22,712 nt of DNA from Leucogyrophana mollusca (lineage: Eukaryota; Basidiomycota; Agaricomycetes; Boletales): assembly GCA_021014945.1 (NCBI GenBank), contig MU266684.1, positions 1 through 22,712 of the forward strand. The letters run 5' to 3'. The notes beneath the pieces are model-generated. The model was not told the DNA's origin and made no database searches. It worked only from the letters and a program-made list of their open reading frames with translations. Numbering within the stretch: position 1 is the stretch's first letter; each line of letters begins with the position of its first letter. A program made the translations under genes and the position numbers. Positions 9,324 through 19,577 of this stretch are shown here, in pieces.

Positions 9324-11081
9324 TCGCGCAAACCCTTCCGAAAGTTGGTTTTGGGAACGGAATGAAGTTTCCGAATGATTGGGTAGCTGATGGCGCCTGT
9401 ACTGTATTCAAGTGTGGATAGGCGGTCATAATTTCATATATTTCATGCTGGAAACACCAACTTGTTTGATCGGCAGTGGGATTGAAATGAGTTTGACCAT
9501 CGCACTGATGCGACCGAAATGCGAGATACTGTCTTGACATTCCCATTGGTATAAAGGCAGTTCCGACATTGGTGTGCCAAGCAATACCTTCTCTGAGAAC
9601 GCCTGCGCCCATCGAGTCGCCGTGCGTGAGCTCGATGGAAGTTGAGCGGGTTGTTGTCAGATTTTGCATAGATTGGTTGGCTCCAGCATGCTAGCCCCCA
9701 GTCGACACTCCACCTGAAGGCAAGCACCCAAACGCTATTTGCATGCGTACTCGTTGATTGAACGATATCAGCGAGTACACACCAACTCATCTGGCAAATG
9801 TCACGGAATCGCATTTACTCTTCATGATGTCCGCGCACCGTGAGCAGTAAGGGACAAGTAACGGTGGGGCAAGGATCCATATCTACGATTGAACCCTGCT
9901 ACAGGGTAAGCTTGGACAAGTTTGACCGCAACGCAGAAATGGGTGCCTTGCCAATCTGAGGAAGACTTCGTTCCCATCAGTGACCAAAGGTGGGCCTTAA
10001 ATTTAGCGAAATTACCTCGCCGAAAGCGCCTGATCTCGGATAGGCGGGAAAGTGCGTGAACGAATCGTGTCGCGCAGAAGATCCCGTGGAGGACGGCCAA
10101 AATGGTAAGCCAGACTCGGGATATGGATAGAACAAGATATAGCATTGACGGTATCTAAGATCAGCGAGCTTTTTCAGCCAGACGAGTTGAAATTGTACAA
10201 TGCTCACATTTACTATGAGTTGCCGATCTCTCGGGGGGCGATTATGTTAGGTGAAGAGCACCGCGGTTTCCGAAGACGGAGCAACAATTGGAATCTCAGG
10301 GCCCAACGTTGATGTGATTGGCCCGCCTTGTACTTCCGCTCGATGTTGTTGGCCTTGTGATACAGAGGCACATTGAAGAACTTTACGGCAGTCAGCTAGG
10401 CACGGTAGCCACAGGCAGGGGGTTGTTCCGAAGGCTATGGAGGAGTGTGTAAGATGATTTCTACCGATCAGCAAAGGAATGCCCCATCGAAGATGGATGA
10501 GCACTCCGCTCAGACAAAACGTGTTGACTGCATCTTCTGCGTGACAGCGGACCTCGTGAGAATAGTTTGACGAAAACGAGGCGAGGCCAAGGTCGGCTTG
10601 CCGAAGCACTGGTGCAGTTAATGGAGCGAAGAGTGGTCTAGAGTGGTGGAGATATTGACCGGAACGGAAAGGGAAATCCGCTCGGCTGTGTCCGATGACT
10701 CCGATCCCGCGAAAGCCATCGAGTACAAGGGATGGGAAGAATGTTCTAATCTGTAAATATGTCAGTGCTTGCGATCTCGAGGGGAGTAAGGAGGAGTAAA
10801 GGGAATCTAGACCGTTATGACAAGAATAGACACCAATGAAAACATCGTCTCGCACTTGACGCAAGGCAGTCACGGGACGACGATGGTCGGAGTTCACGTA
10901 AAGCGCGTCCGTTGCTCAAGCGCCCAGGTCCCGTCGTGTGTTGCAAGTTTGACAACGACACTTGCACACTCGCTCGTAGGCTGTGTGCTGGGGAAAATAC
11001 ACGGACGGACGGAACACAGTCAACTGCCAGAATGTTCACCCACGGGGTCTCTTCAGAGCATCTGGAACGAGGCTTTCCACT
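9324..11081. other. Spacer between hydrophobins 4 and 5
   Basis: About 1.8 kb without a gene I can identify. Minus-strand frames of 107-123 codons (9313-10145) and one of 216 codons (10247-10897) are open, but show no motif, no signal peptide and no convincing splice partners. The longest is discussed as a finding. Confidence 0.5.
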
Positions 11082-11099
11082 CACCGAAAACCTATAAAA
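11082..11099 (+). promoter_or_regulatory. Core promoter of hydrophobin 5 (CACCGAAAA + TATA)
   Basis: CACCGAAAA (11082-11090), two bases, then TATAAAA (11093-11099), with the ATG 93 bases after the TATA start. This is the same block as upstream of the 4152 and 7172 genes, preceded here and at 7080 by T of a shared CTCACC. Confidence 0.8.
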
Positions 11100-11185
11100 G
11101 AGGGCTCACAAGAAAGCCTTTCCTCAGTCAATTGACCTCAACAACCTTTCATCACTCCTCTCAAAGACCCACCAGAGTTTTTACC

Positions 11186-11641
11186 ATGTTCGCTCGTCTC
11201 TCCACCGCTGTCGCCGTCTCCTACTTCGCTCTTCTTGCGGTCGCCACCCCGGCCAACGTCGCCCGCCAGTCAAGCGAGTGTGACACCGGGTCCGCCTACT
11301 GCTGCAACAGCGTTCAAGCCGTAAGTGCAATCATACATTGGACATACGGCCGCATTGGCTTACCGTCCACTATAGGCGGACTCCAGCGCAGTGACCACCC
11401 TTTTGGGCCTCCTCGGCATCGTTCTCGGTGACATCACCGGCAACGTCGGCCTCACCTGCTCGCCTTTGACCATTATTGGCACTGGCAGCGGTGCCTCCTG
11501 CAACCAGGAGCCCGTCTGCTGCACCAATGACGAATACGTAAGTTCCATTCACCATTACCATAGAACCAGTACTCAATATTGGATGTTCCCCAGAACGGCC
11601 TCATTAACCTTGGATGCTCTCCCCTCAACCTCAACCTCTGA
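11186..11641 (+). CDS. Class I hydrophobin
   Basis: Exons 11186-11320, 11376-11537 and 11594-11641 encode 114 aa; introns are 55 and 56 nt with GTAAGT donors and TAG/CAG acceptors. Signal peptide MFARLSTAVAVSYFALLAVA is followed by NVARQSSE and eight cysteines spaced C-X6-CC-X32-C-X13-C-X5-CC-X12-C-X7, ending NLNL. It is a secreted surface-active coat protein by family, and nearest in sequence to the 7172 gene. The relic at 5001-5123 shares its Tyr-containing signal peptide (VSYFALLA). It is the last member of the same-strand array; beyond it the gene content switches to housekeeping genes. The start context (TTACCATG) is good. Confidence 0.95.
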
Positions 11642-11717
11642 TTGGATAGTGGGACTGTGTATTTGAGTTAAGGATGGGCTTCGGCGTTTTCCATTGGGCT
11701 TTGTATAGTTGGTTTTG

Positions 11718-11723
11718 AATAAA
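11718..11723 (+). terminator. Polyadenylation signal candidate, hydrophobin 5
   Basis: AATAAA lies 77 bases after the stop codon of the hydrophobin gene, a plausible position for the 3'-end signal. No cleavage site can be assigned from sequence. Confidence 0.45.
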
Positions 11724-12661
11724 CGCGATGAATCGTTCTGCGAAGGTGTCTGATCAAGTTTCGTCTGAAATTACGACGGGTTCAATCACCTACAACTCAT
11801 TTCACAACACGATGATGGCTGGAGAACACCAATATCATGCAAAACGAAGGTGAGACGCTTAGGTGCAAGGTTAGCGTTAATTTAACCACCAATCATGATC
11901 ACTGTGTCGGATAGACCGATAGTGTACCCCCCACAGGAGCGTCGTGGGGCGAACCCTTTACATGTTGAGCCAGCTACGCAAGCGGTGGGATTCCTGAAGG
12001 GAGTCACGTTTGAGCGAGTGCCTACAAAGATTAAAAGACTCGCCACAGGCCTCTGGATGCTGAAAAACTGGTACTGCAGTTGTCGACAATCCCGGCTCTA
12101 TCCAAACAATCCAATAGTTCAAATGTGATTGGATGGAGCTACCTGACAAAAAGTCGTCTATCTTGACGCTGAACGCCACTTTTGACGGGGCTAGTCGAAC
12201 ACGAACGAAACACCACGTTCCAGTCATTGAGGTGGAGCCGGGTCCGTAGTTGAAGGCACCATCATTGAGGATAGAAGAGTCAGAGCATATCAAATCCATG
12301 CGATAAGAGATCCCAACTGAAGCATTTGAAGTCGTAAACCAAGTTCTCTCATTGGACTCGGTTCCGGAGCCTATCAAAAGCTAAAGCTTGAAATTGGAAG
12401 CAGGATAAGCGCCCGCAACTCACCATTGGCTCCACGTCGTCGACTCCACATAGTATGTGCACATTGGCGAGAAAACTAATTGTAAATGCGAGTGGCAGGT
12501 CGTTGCTGATGGTGTATGTGTGATGGTCGGGATGTCATGTTGTCGTTTGAGTCCAAGCGTCGTGCGCCGGGCACCCCAGATTCCGATGGAGTCGCCCTCA
12601 ATGGTCCTATAAACGTACAGACTTGCAACGGATTCTAACTCGGACGGATCTTATCCTCCGC

Positions 12662-12704
12662 TATTTAACCTTGCTTCGCCTCCTTCTCTCCGCTTCACTT
12701 CTCA
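12662..12704 (+). promoter_or_regulatory. Probable core promoter of LKR/SDH gene
   Basis: TATTTAA at 12662-12668 is followed by a pyrimidine-rich stretch to about 12704, a common feature around fungal transcription starts, and the ATG follows at 12799 with a clean leader. Inferred from position and composition. Confidence 0.4.
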
Positions 12705-12798
12705 CCATAACCTACAGCATAGGAGTACATAAAGTGCTCCCGTCGCCGAGCCGAACGTCGAGCTCCCCAGTCATTACAACCATTACAACGAACTCATC

Positions 12799-15700
12799 AT
12801 GACCGTCGCCGGACTACGACGCTCACCTCAAACCCTCTCGAGACACTACGTTTACCGACGCAGACATGTCTCTGGCACAAGCCGCCAAGCGCTGTCCACT
12901 TCGGCGAGTAGTCCTCAACTTACCGTCGGCATACGACGCGAAGACCCTTCGAGGATATGGGAACGTCGGTGCCCAGTGACCCCCGACGCCGTTCACGACC
13001 TCATACACAAGGACAACGTCAACGTTCTCATCCAGGATTGCGACAGAAGGGTGTTTCCTGTCGACCAGTTTATCAAAGTAAGCAATGCTCTTCAACTCAT
13101 TCGACCTGCGCTATCTTGGAGATGGATCAGTGGAACTGGTCACAGGTGACGTCCTTGACCCGGAAACGTCCCGTGTCTTGTGCCGCGCCCGAATATTGCA
13201 CGGGCCAATGACAACAATTTGCAAATTCCATGGTAACATTAGATCATTTGTGTTTCAGGCTGGCGCGCAGGTTCACTCTACACTTGAACCTGCACATATC
13301 ATCCTTGGAATTAAGGAAACGCCTCTTAATGAGCTTATCACGACACCCGTCCCAGCGCCCCACGCGCCTTCGGTTGGGACAGGGACTCCTATGTCACGCA
13401 CACATCTGATGTTCTCGCACACGACGAAAGGTCAGGCATATAATATGGAGCTCCTTTCGCGCTTCCTGGGTACGGGACCACAAGCATCTTTACGCCCCCG
13501 TCTCGTTGATTACGAACTGCTGACTGGCGAGGACGGCAAGAGAACTGTTGGATTCGGCTGGTTCGCAGGAGGTACGGGGCGCTTATGTTTTTTCGACGTA
13601 TGCTTACGCTATCTTTCAGTTGCTGGTGCTCTCGAGTCGCTCTCTGCACTCGCACAAGCCCATCTCGAACTGGGTGTCGCCTCTCCATTCCTCGTGAGTT
13701 CGATGACTCTCTCCTGTGTCTCCATCAGCACCCTAACCCCAAAACCACAACACCTAACCCTAAACAGCATACTCCGCGACCGCACACTCACCCCTCTATA
13801 CCCTCGCTCCGAGCAGCGCTGCGGGCAGTTGGAAAGGAAATACAGCAAGATGGGACGCCGAAATCCCTAGGCCCGTTTGTTATAGGGTTGACAGGGTAAG
13901 TTGCAGACGAATAGATAGCGTTTCGAGGCGAGATCTGATCGAGCCGAATAGGAGCGGCAAGGTATCTCAGGGCGTCCTGTCGATTTTGGCTGAACTGCCC
14001 ATCGTGAATGTTGATGTTGAGGCCCTCCCTTCGTTAATAAGTGATCCCGGTGCGTATCCTGGAATTATATTAATGGGGGGTTGATCGTAATTCTTCTCAG
14101 ATACCGACCTCCACAGGGTAGGTTGCTTCGCGCACTGATAATCGTTTCTCTACGTTAAATATTCTATCAGATATACCTAGTCCACGCTCTACCGCAAGAC
14201 TACCTCTCGCGGCGCGACGGAGGCCAATACACTCGGAGTGACTATTATGAGAACCCAGGACAATACCTATCTAATTTCGACACTAAGGTCTGTTTTGTCC
14301 GCTAGTCCCATTATCAAGAGTGGAACTTACAGACACGCCGCTTCCAGGTGGCACCATATATCACTCTGTTCCTCAATGGCGTCGGGTGGCTTCCCGCCTT
14401 CCCTCGCCTTATGACAAACGACCAGCTTACCACCGCCCTGACGCGTGCATCAGAGGTTGGTCGAGCGAGATTCGGAACTATCGGAGACATTAGTTGTGAC
14501 GTGGAGGTGTGTTCTGTTTTTCGAGGCTCGTTATCTATACCAACCTCATCCCCAACCCTTACAGGGCGGTCTCGAATTCCTCCCGCGCTCATCGACGATC
14601 TGCAAGCCGTTCTTCACACACCGTCCGCCCACGCTCCCAGCGCATCTTCCGAGCGTGCAAATAATGTCCGTCGATATCTTGCCTTCCGCCATTCCCCTCG
14701 ATGCATCGCAGCATTTCTGCAACGTTCTTATGCCTTACCTCCGAGCCTTGATCGGGGAGCTTCGTGGAACTACCGGATCAGACGAGCTGAAGAAAGCGCT
14801 CGACGTGGCCACCGTTGCACGTGGTGGTGCGCTCCAAGGGAAACATGCGTGGCTGGAGAAGCCGGTACGGGCTTGGAGGGAGAGTGTCTCTGCAGCTGTA
14901 CCAGGAGATTCCGTATCCGCTGCCCCAAATCAGACTCTTGGGACCCGGAAGAAGGTGTTGATGCTCGGCAGTGGGATGGTCGCAGGACCAGCTGTGGATC
15001 AGATATGCAAACGGACAGACGTGGAGTTAATCGTCGGTCAGTAGTTCAGCATAGTCAAATGAACGTTGGACTCATTCTGATTCTACCGTGAAATTGTCTG
15101 GGCGTTGGTAACCGTGACACAGCTAGCAACTCTCGTTATGAAGCCGATGAGCTTACACGTGCGCACGCGAATGCATCTTCTGCTCTGGTCGACGTGGCGG
15201 ACTTGGAGAAGATCTCAGGGTTAATTTCAGAGTCAGATGTTGTGATAAGGTCTGTGAAGAGGTTGTACCTGGACGTTTCCTCCTCTAATGTATCCGCGAA
15301 GCCTCCTTCCAGTACCTTTCCACCCCTCGGTTGCTGAGCTGTGCATTCGGCACAGCAAACACCTCGTCACGGCGTCATACATATCGCCTGCAATGCGCGC
15401 CCTCCACGAAAGGTTGCCTCCCCATTTTCCATTCCCGTGTCTTGTTATATCCTAATGGCCACCCATTACAGAGCGGAATCCGCTAATGTTTTGCTGCTGA
15501 ACGAAATCGGGCTGGATCCAGGCGTTGACCACTGTTCTGCACTCTCCCTCCTCTCCAAACTCAAAGCAGAGAACAAGCGCGTGACGTCTTTCACGTCCTT
15601 CTGCGGTGGTCTTCCGGCTCCAGAGAGTGCCGACGTACCCCTGGGCTATAAGTTTAGCTGGAGTCCGAGGGGGGTGCTCAACGCCGCTCTGAATAGTGCC

Positions 15701-16699
15701 AGGTTCAAGCTGGACGGAAAGGTGCGTTTGGAACTCGCTGTCGCTCTTGGCCAGGAGGTCTAACGGGGTTTAATACAGACAATGGAAATCTCCGGCGAGA
15801 ACCTTTTGAAGCATTACTTCCCCGAAGTCCCAGTATCCAGTGTCTTGAAGTTTGAAGGTGTCGCGAACAGGGACAGCTTACCGTACGCAGATACATATAG
15901 CCTCGGAAGGATGGAAGACCTGAACACCGTTCTACGAGGCACACTCAGGTATGTGTCTATATGCCAATGTGATTGTCTGTAGTGTGTTGACGAGACATAC
16001 AATGCATCTTCTCAATCCAGATACCCAGGCTTCACGGGCCTCATGAACTCCTTTAAGACGATCGGTCTGCTTGACGCTACGGTCACGTCGTTGATTCAAC
16101 CCAAATCGTGGAGCGACCTCGGACGCATGGCTTTGGAGAAGCGACTCGGCTCGCATGTCGCCAAAGAGTCCCGTTCGTTCAGGTCGGCCTTGCACACTGT
16201 CATGACCGTGGACCAGGCGGAGGGCGTAGTGAAGGCATTGGCGTGGTTGACGAATCCTTTGAAAACAGGCTCAACCCTGCCGGCACTCCCGGACAAACCA
16301 ACATTCCCAATAGAGCTCTTCACCTCTCTCCTTGCCCACAGACTCAATTACACTGCCGGGGAGCGCGATCTAGTTGTGCTTGCCCACGAAATGGTCACCC
16401 AGTCAGTGTCTTCCTCGATCACTGAGGTCCACACATCGTCTCTCGTTGCCTATGGCACCTCTACTGCCTCCGCGATGTCTCGTTGTGTGGGCTTGCCGGT
16501 GGCATTCGCCGCTCTGAAGGTGCTCGACGGCGAGGTTAGCGTTCGTGGTGTGCAGGGACCAACAGACAGACACCTCTACGAGGCGGTCTTGGATGGGCTG
16601 CAAGAAGCTGGGCTTGAGATGAAGGAGACTTGCAGGAAGGGGCGCGGGATGAAGTTGACGTTATCCGAGGGACTCGCGGGGAGGATGAGTATACCTTAG
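12799..16699 (+). CDS. LKR/SDH: Bifunctional lysine-ketoglutarate reductase / saccharopine dehydrogenase
   Basis: The family condenses lysine with 2-oxoglutarate to saccharopine, then oxidises that to glutamate and aminoadipate semialdehyde. Exons: 12799-13077, 13259-13571, 13620-13693, 13768-13895, 13952-14049, 14101-14117, 14171-14287, 14348-14506, 14565-15036, 15123-15249, 15302-15412, 15472-15721, 15779-15948, 16021-16699. The product is about 997 aa, like animal and plant LKR/SDH. Residues 1-40 are Arg/Ser-rich without acidic residues, a probable mitochondrial presequence. The reductase half begins VGIRRE at about 43, with [10 protein letters not shown] near 147-156, the glycine motif TGSGKVSQG at 264-272 and FLNGVGW. 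The dehydrogenase half has the Rossmann motif [12 protein letters not shown] at 526-537, [19 protein letters not shown] at 642-652 and FSWSPRGV. All joins keep frame, including a 17-nt micro-exon. Intron 1 (181 nt) is unusually long. Identification is strong; single-codon shifts at joins remain possible. Confidence 0.92.
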
Positions 16700-17034
16700 A
16701 GCCGGAACAGTTAACGTGTTCTCTTACTTCTACAACTCATAGAGCCTCATAGTGCTTTGTAACTTAGTGACTAGCTTTCTAGTGTACATGACCAAGCGGA
16801 CAGTGTAATACCATCATGATTCTTGACTACCATCTATTCATGTCCTCGACTGATATCCGGGGCTCGGGCTTGCCAATTTCGTTGGCATTTGCGGCCTTGT
16901 TGTCCGTTCCTTGTAGATACTCAACGATACCCACCTAAAGTCCTTAGGTTCGTACTAGACTCACTCCGCTCAACTAGCTCGCTTTGCTCACGGATTTCTT
17001 CTGCTGGCAGTGCTCCGACTTTGACAACCGGACA
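16700..17034. other. Intergenic region between LKR/SDH and MID1-like genes
   Basis: 335 bases holding the 3' end of the lysine gene and the upstream region of the next same-strand gene. No TATA box, RNA gene or repeat recognised. Confidence 0.5.
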
Positions 17035-18549
17035 ATGAAAGGATACTCTGCGTACCTGCAACTTCCGCAAACACTCTGGTATCTGGTGCAAGCCACGCTG
17101 GTCCTTGCCCAGTCAAAGCAGTCTCTCTCTCTGAACTCGCTCTCGACCTTCTCCGGCACAACGCTCTCTGGCACCCCGCTTTTCGCACTTCCGAGCGCAC
17201 CTCAACTTTCGGTTTCGTTTGCACTGTGCTCAGCCGGGTCGTCTGCACGCTTCTTCGTCTCCAACAGCAGTGCCATCTCCGTACCTAGCTCTCTCGGCGG
17301 GGACGACGTCTTCGAGATTCAATTGAACGATGGGTATGGCAGTTGGACGGGCGCTGCGCCCGATGGAGGCACAATAGCTGTTGAGGACATCGGCCAAACT
17401 AATTTTGAGATTGGAGTTTCGAATTCTGGCCAGTCGCTCTTTTGCACGGGTTAAGGCATGCTTTGACTTACGGCTTTATAACTGCAGATGTTATGCATCA
17501 AGTCTTGGATACCCTGCCACTATTGGGTGATACCACATCTAACCAAGTCCTGTTATTCTCTCCCCCATTTTCGCCTCCGCCCATAGATCAGCCAACATAC
17601 CCTAATTACACCCTCCCACCTGCAAATCTTTCTCAACCTTCCCCTCCATCTACCTCCCCAAATTACACTCTCGTACTATCACCATCCTCGTCCTCTCTGA
17701 CGTCCCTCCCACAAACAGGGTGCAGTTTGCTCTCCACTACGTCGTCTGGAATGCAACTCAGTCAGGACCTCTGGTTGCGAGATGCCGACGGGTGGAGATA
17801 CCAGTGGCTCATGGGTGGCCTCACTTCCGTAACAAACTATACTGCCTACGTCATCCAGGACCAAACGAAAGTCAGTGGACCCATCTACTTTGCAACCAAG
17901 TCTGGTATGTACACACTGTCCCGCTACTCCCCATATTCATCACCCACTCTCTACAGCTGGATTCCCCTGCCCTCTCGTGCATTCCCTCCCATACTGTCCC
18001 TCCACTGCCTTTGCGGTCCCGCTCCCAGCAATCAATACAGCGTATGATTCTACGACGCTCCCCTCACAAGTGTCATCGCCACTCTTGCAGTATGTGTCGA
18101 ACTTTACAACGATGCTCACTACATTTGCCTGCGGCCGTGATCTCTATTCACCCCTACAAACATGCGCGGATTGTCAGCGAGAGTACCGCAAGTGGCTCTG
18201 CAGCATCTCATTTCCGCGATGCTCCGAAAACCCTTTGTCGTCATCCCAATCCCCTTCCTCTGGCACCCAGGTCCCGTTTCCCGCCCTCGCCCCTCCCAGT
18301 CAGCGCAATCAATTTCTGCCGCCTGTAAACTACACCTACATGACACTCCTCCCGTGTCTCGAGACGTGTAACGCTGTTGATCGCGCATGCCCAAATTTCC
18401 TGGGGATCAAGTGTCCGGTGCCGCAGTTCAACGCGGGGGCAAGTTATGGAGTTGGCTTTGTGGATAGCGGGGAGGAAGATGTACTAGGGAATGGAAAGAC
18501 AGGGACTGCGCAGGATCAGTGGGGGAATGTCTGGTGTAATGGGTTCTGA
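17035..18549 (+). CDS. MID1: Mid1-type stretch-activated calcium channel subunit
   Basis: In yeast, Mid1 is a glycosylated regulatory partner of the Cch1 calcium channel in the plasma/ER membrane, needed for calcium entry under mating or cell-wall stress. Exons 17035-17449, 17488-17904 and 17957-18549 encode about 474 aa; yeast Mid1 is somewhat longer. A signal peptide is visible (hydrophobic WYLVQATLVLA, likely cut near residue 25). The conserved family stretch LPLLGDTTSNQVLLFSPPF lies at about 148-166, followed by a Pro/Ser-rich segment. The C-terminal cysteine-rich region has C336, C347, C350, C359, C366 (TTFACGRDLYSP..CADC) and then CLETC, CP and WCNGF at the end. Several N-X-S/T sites fit glycosylation. 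Both introns (38 and 52 nt) interrupt at phase 1; the first is very short. An in-frame ATG at 16984 would add 17 residues ahead of the signal peptide and is less likely. The gene is convergent with the kinase gene to its right. Confidence 0.88.
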
Positions 18550-19577
18550 TCTGGATGAAACGCTTGTCTGTTGATGGGATCAATGACATCCTCGAGAGCG
18601 AAATTGCACAAGCCATCAGCGATATAACAGCACTGTTAAATGCAGGCTAAAACGGGTCGCTCATGTGGTCAATCGAATCCACCAAACAAGCTTGACGCCA
18701 CTCTCCATACCTCTCGGGGGGCTCGTACATATGCGCTTGTGGTATACCCACTCATGTCATTCGTCCACCCACGAGCAAGTTTCGGATTACAGCTACGAAG
18801 TAGCAAAACACCCAACTCTTGCGCGACCTCGCGAGGTGCGGTGTCTCCCAGCAGTGGTCAACAATGCAGTCTCACCCAGGTATGTGCTTGACCCTGGTCA
18901 AACCTCTGTCAAACCTGGAGCAAGCATCAGATCAAACATGAACTTCACCCGGTGCACGCAAGCCTCTCACTAATGAGCCCTGTCAATGGTGCTGCGCTTG
19001 CAAGCATCCTGATGTCGGCACTCACCCGCTCGTGGGTGACCTGATGATCATACGCCGCGGTGGCTACGCATTGTCCGCACGGACGGATGTATTCATCTAC
19101 ATGAGCTTGGCAGGTGCGCATGTCTCTTCTCGAGCAGCCGAGGGACTGCGGCGAATGTGACACGAACAGGTGCCGGAGTCTGTCGAGGTCAGGCTCCTTT
19201 CACGCCACCACGCCTGAGCGGTTGTGCGTCCGATCTATAATGAACAGGGCCCGGGAGCCCCGCGTACAACATGAGTCTCAATCTCTCATGACACTGCACC
19301 CGGTTGTAGGCGACCGAATCCACTGGCAAGTCAGCAATGCAAGTTCCTCGATTAGGCCATATCCCCCCATCGCAGGAAAGCTTGAAGGAGCGGGCCATAC
19401 CAAGTTATCTGTGTACGCCCTGCGACTGAATATACGAGTGAGTAAGAGAGGTGAGATCTATATGCATTATACGGTACCACGGCCGCTCCGAGTTAAAAGT
19501 GCGCCAGTCCGATACCGGGCGGATTACTGTAAAGTAGTGATGAGGCGAACTCTCACATCTTCTCGCTCCCCATCCCT
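18550..19577. other. Intergenic region between convergent genes
   Basis: About 1 kb between the 3' ends of the Mid1-like and kinase genes. A plus-strand frame (19114-19776) runs into the antisense of the kinase exon and is not called. An 11-bp sequence CACCCACGAGC (18767-18777) recurs inverted at 19028-19038. Nothing else recognised. Confidence 0.5.

Larger units (their letters stand above)
11642..12798. other. Intergenic region before LKR/SDH gene
   Basis: Contains the 3' flank of hydrophobin 5 and the promoter of the lysine gene. A minus-strand frame of 139 codons (11958-12377) may have an upstream intron (GTGAGT donor near 12422, TAG acceptor near 12369), but I do not recognise the product and do not call it as a gene. 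Near the lysine gene are a palindromic TCCGATGGA (12582-12590), a TATTTAA (12662-12668) and a CT-rich tract (about 12678-12704). Confidence 0.45.

Noticed and set aside
9550..9560. TATAAAG within the spacer as a further hydrophobin promoter
   Set aside because: It lacks the CACCRAAAA block, and no hydrophobin signal peptide or cysteine pattern follows.
13729..13767. Telomere-like CCCTAA-type runs
   Set aside because: The C/A-rich repeats lie inside an intron of the LKR/SDH gene, right before its acceptor, and are only two or three imperfect units; they look like a pyrimidine/adenine-rich intron end.
14348..15091. Long single-frame ORF starting at 14348
   Set aside because: It is exon 8 of the LKR/SDH gene read through its intron into a wrong frame; the conserved protein requires splicing 14506 to 14565.
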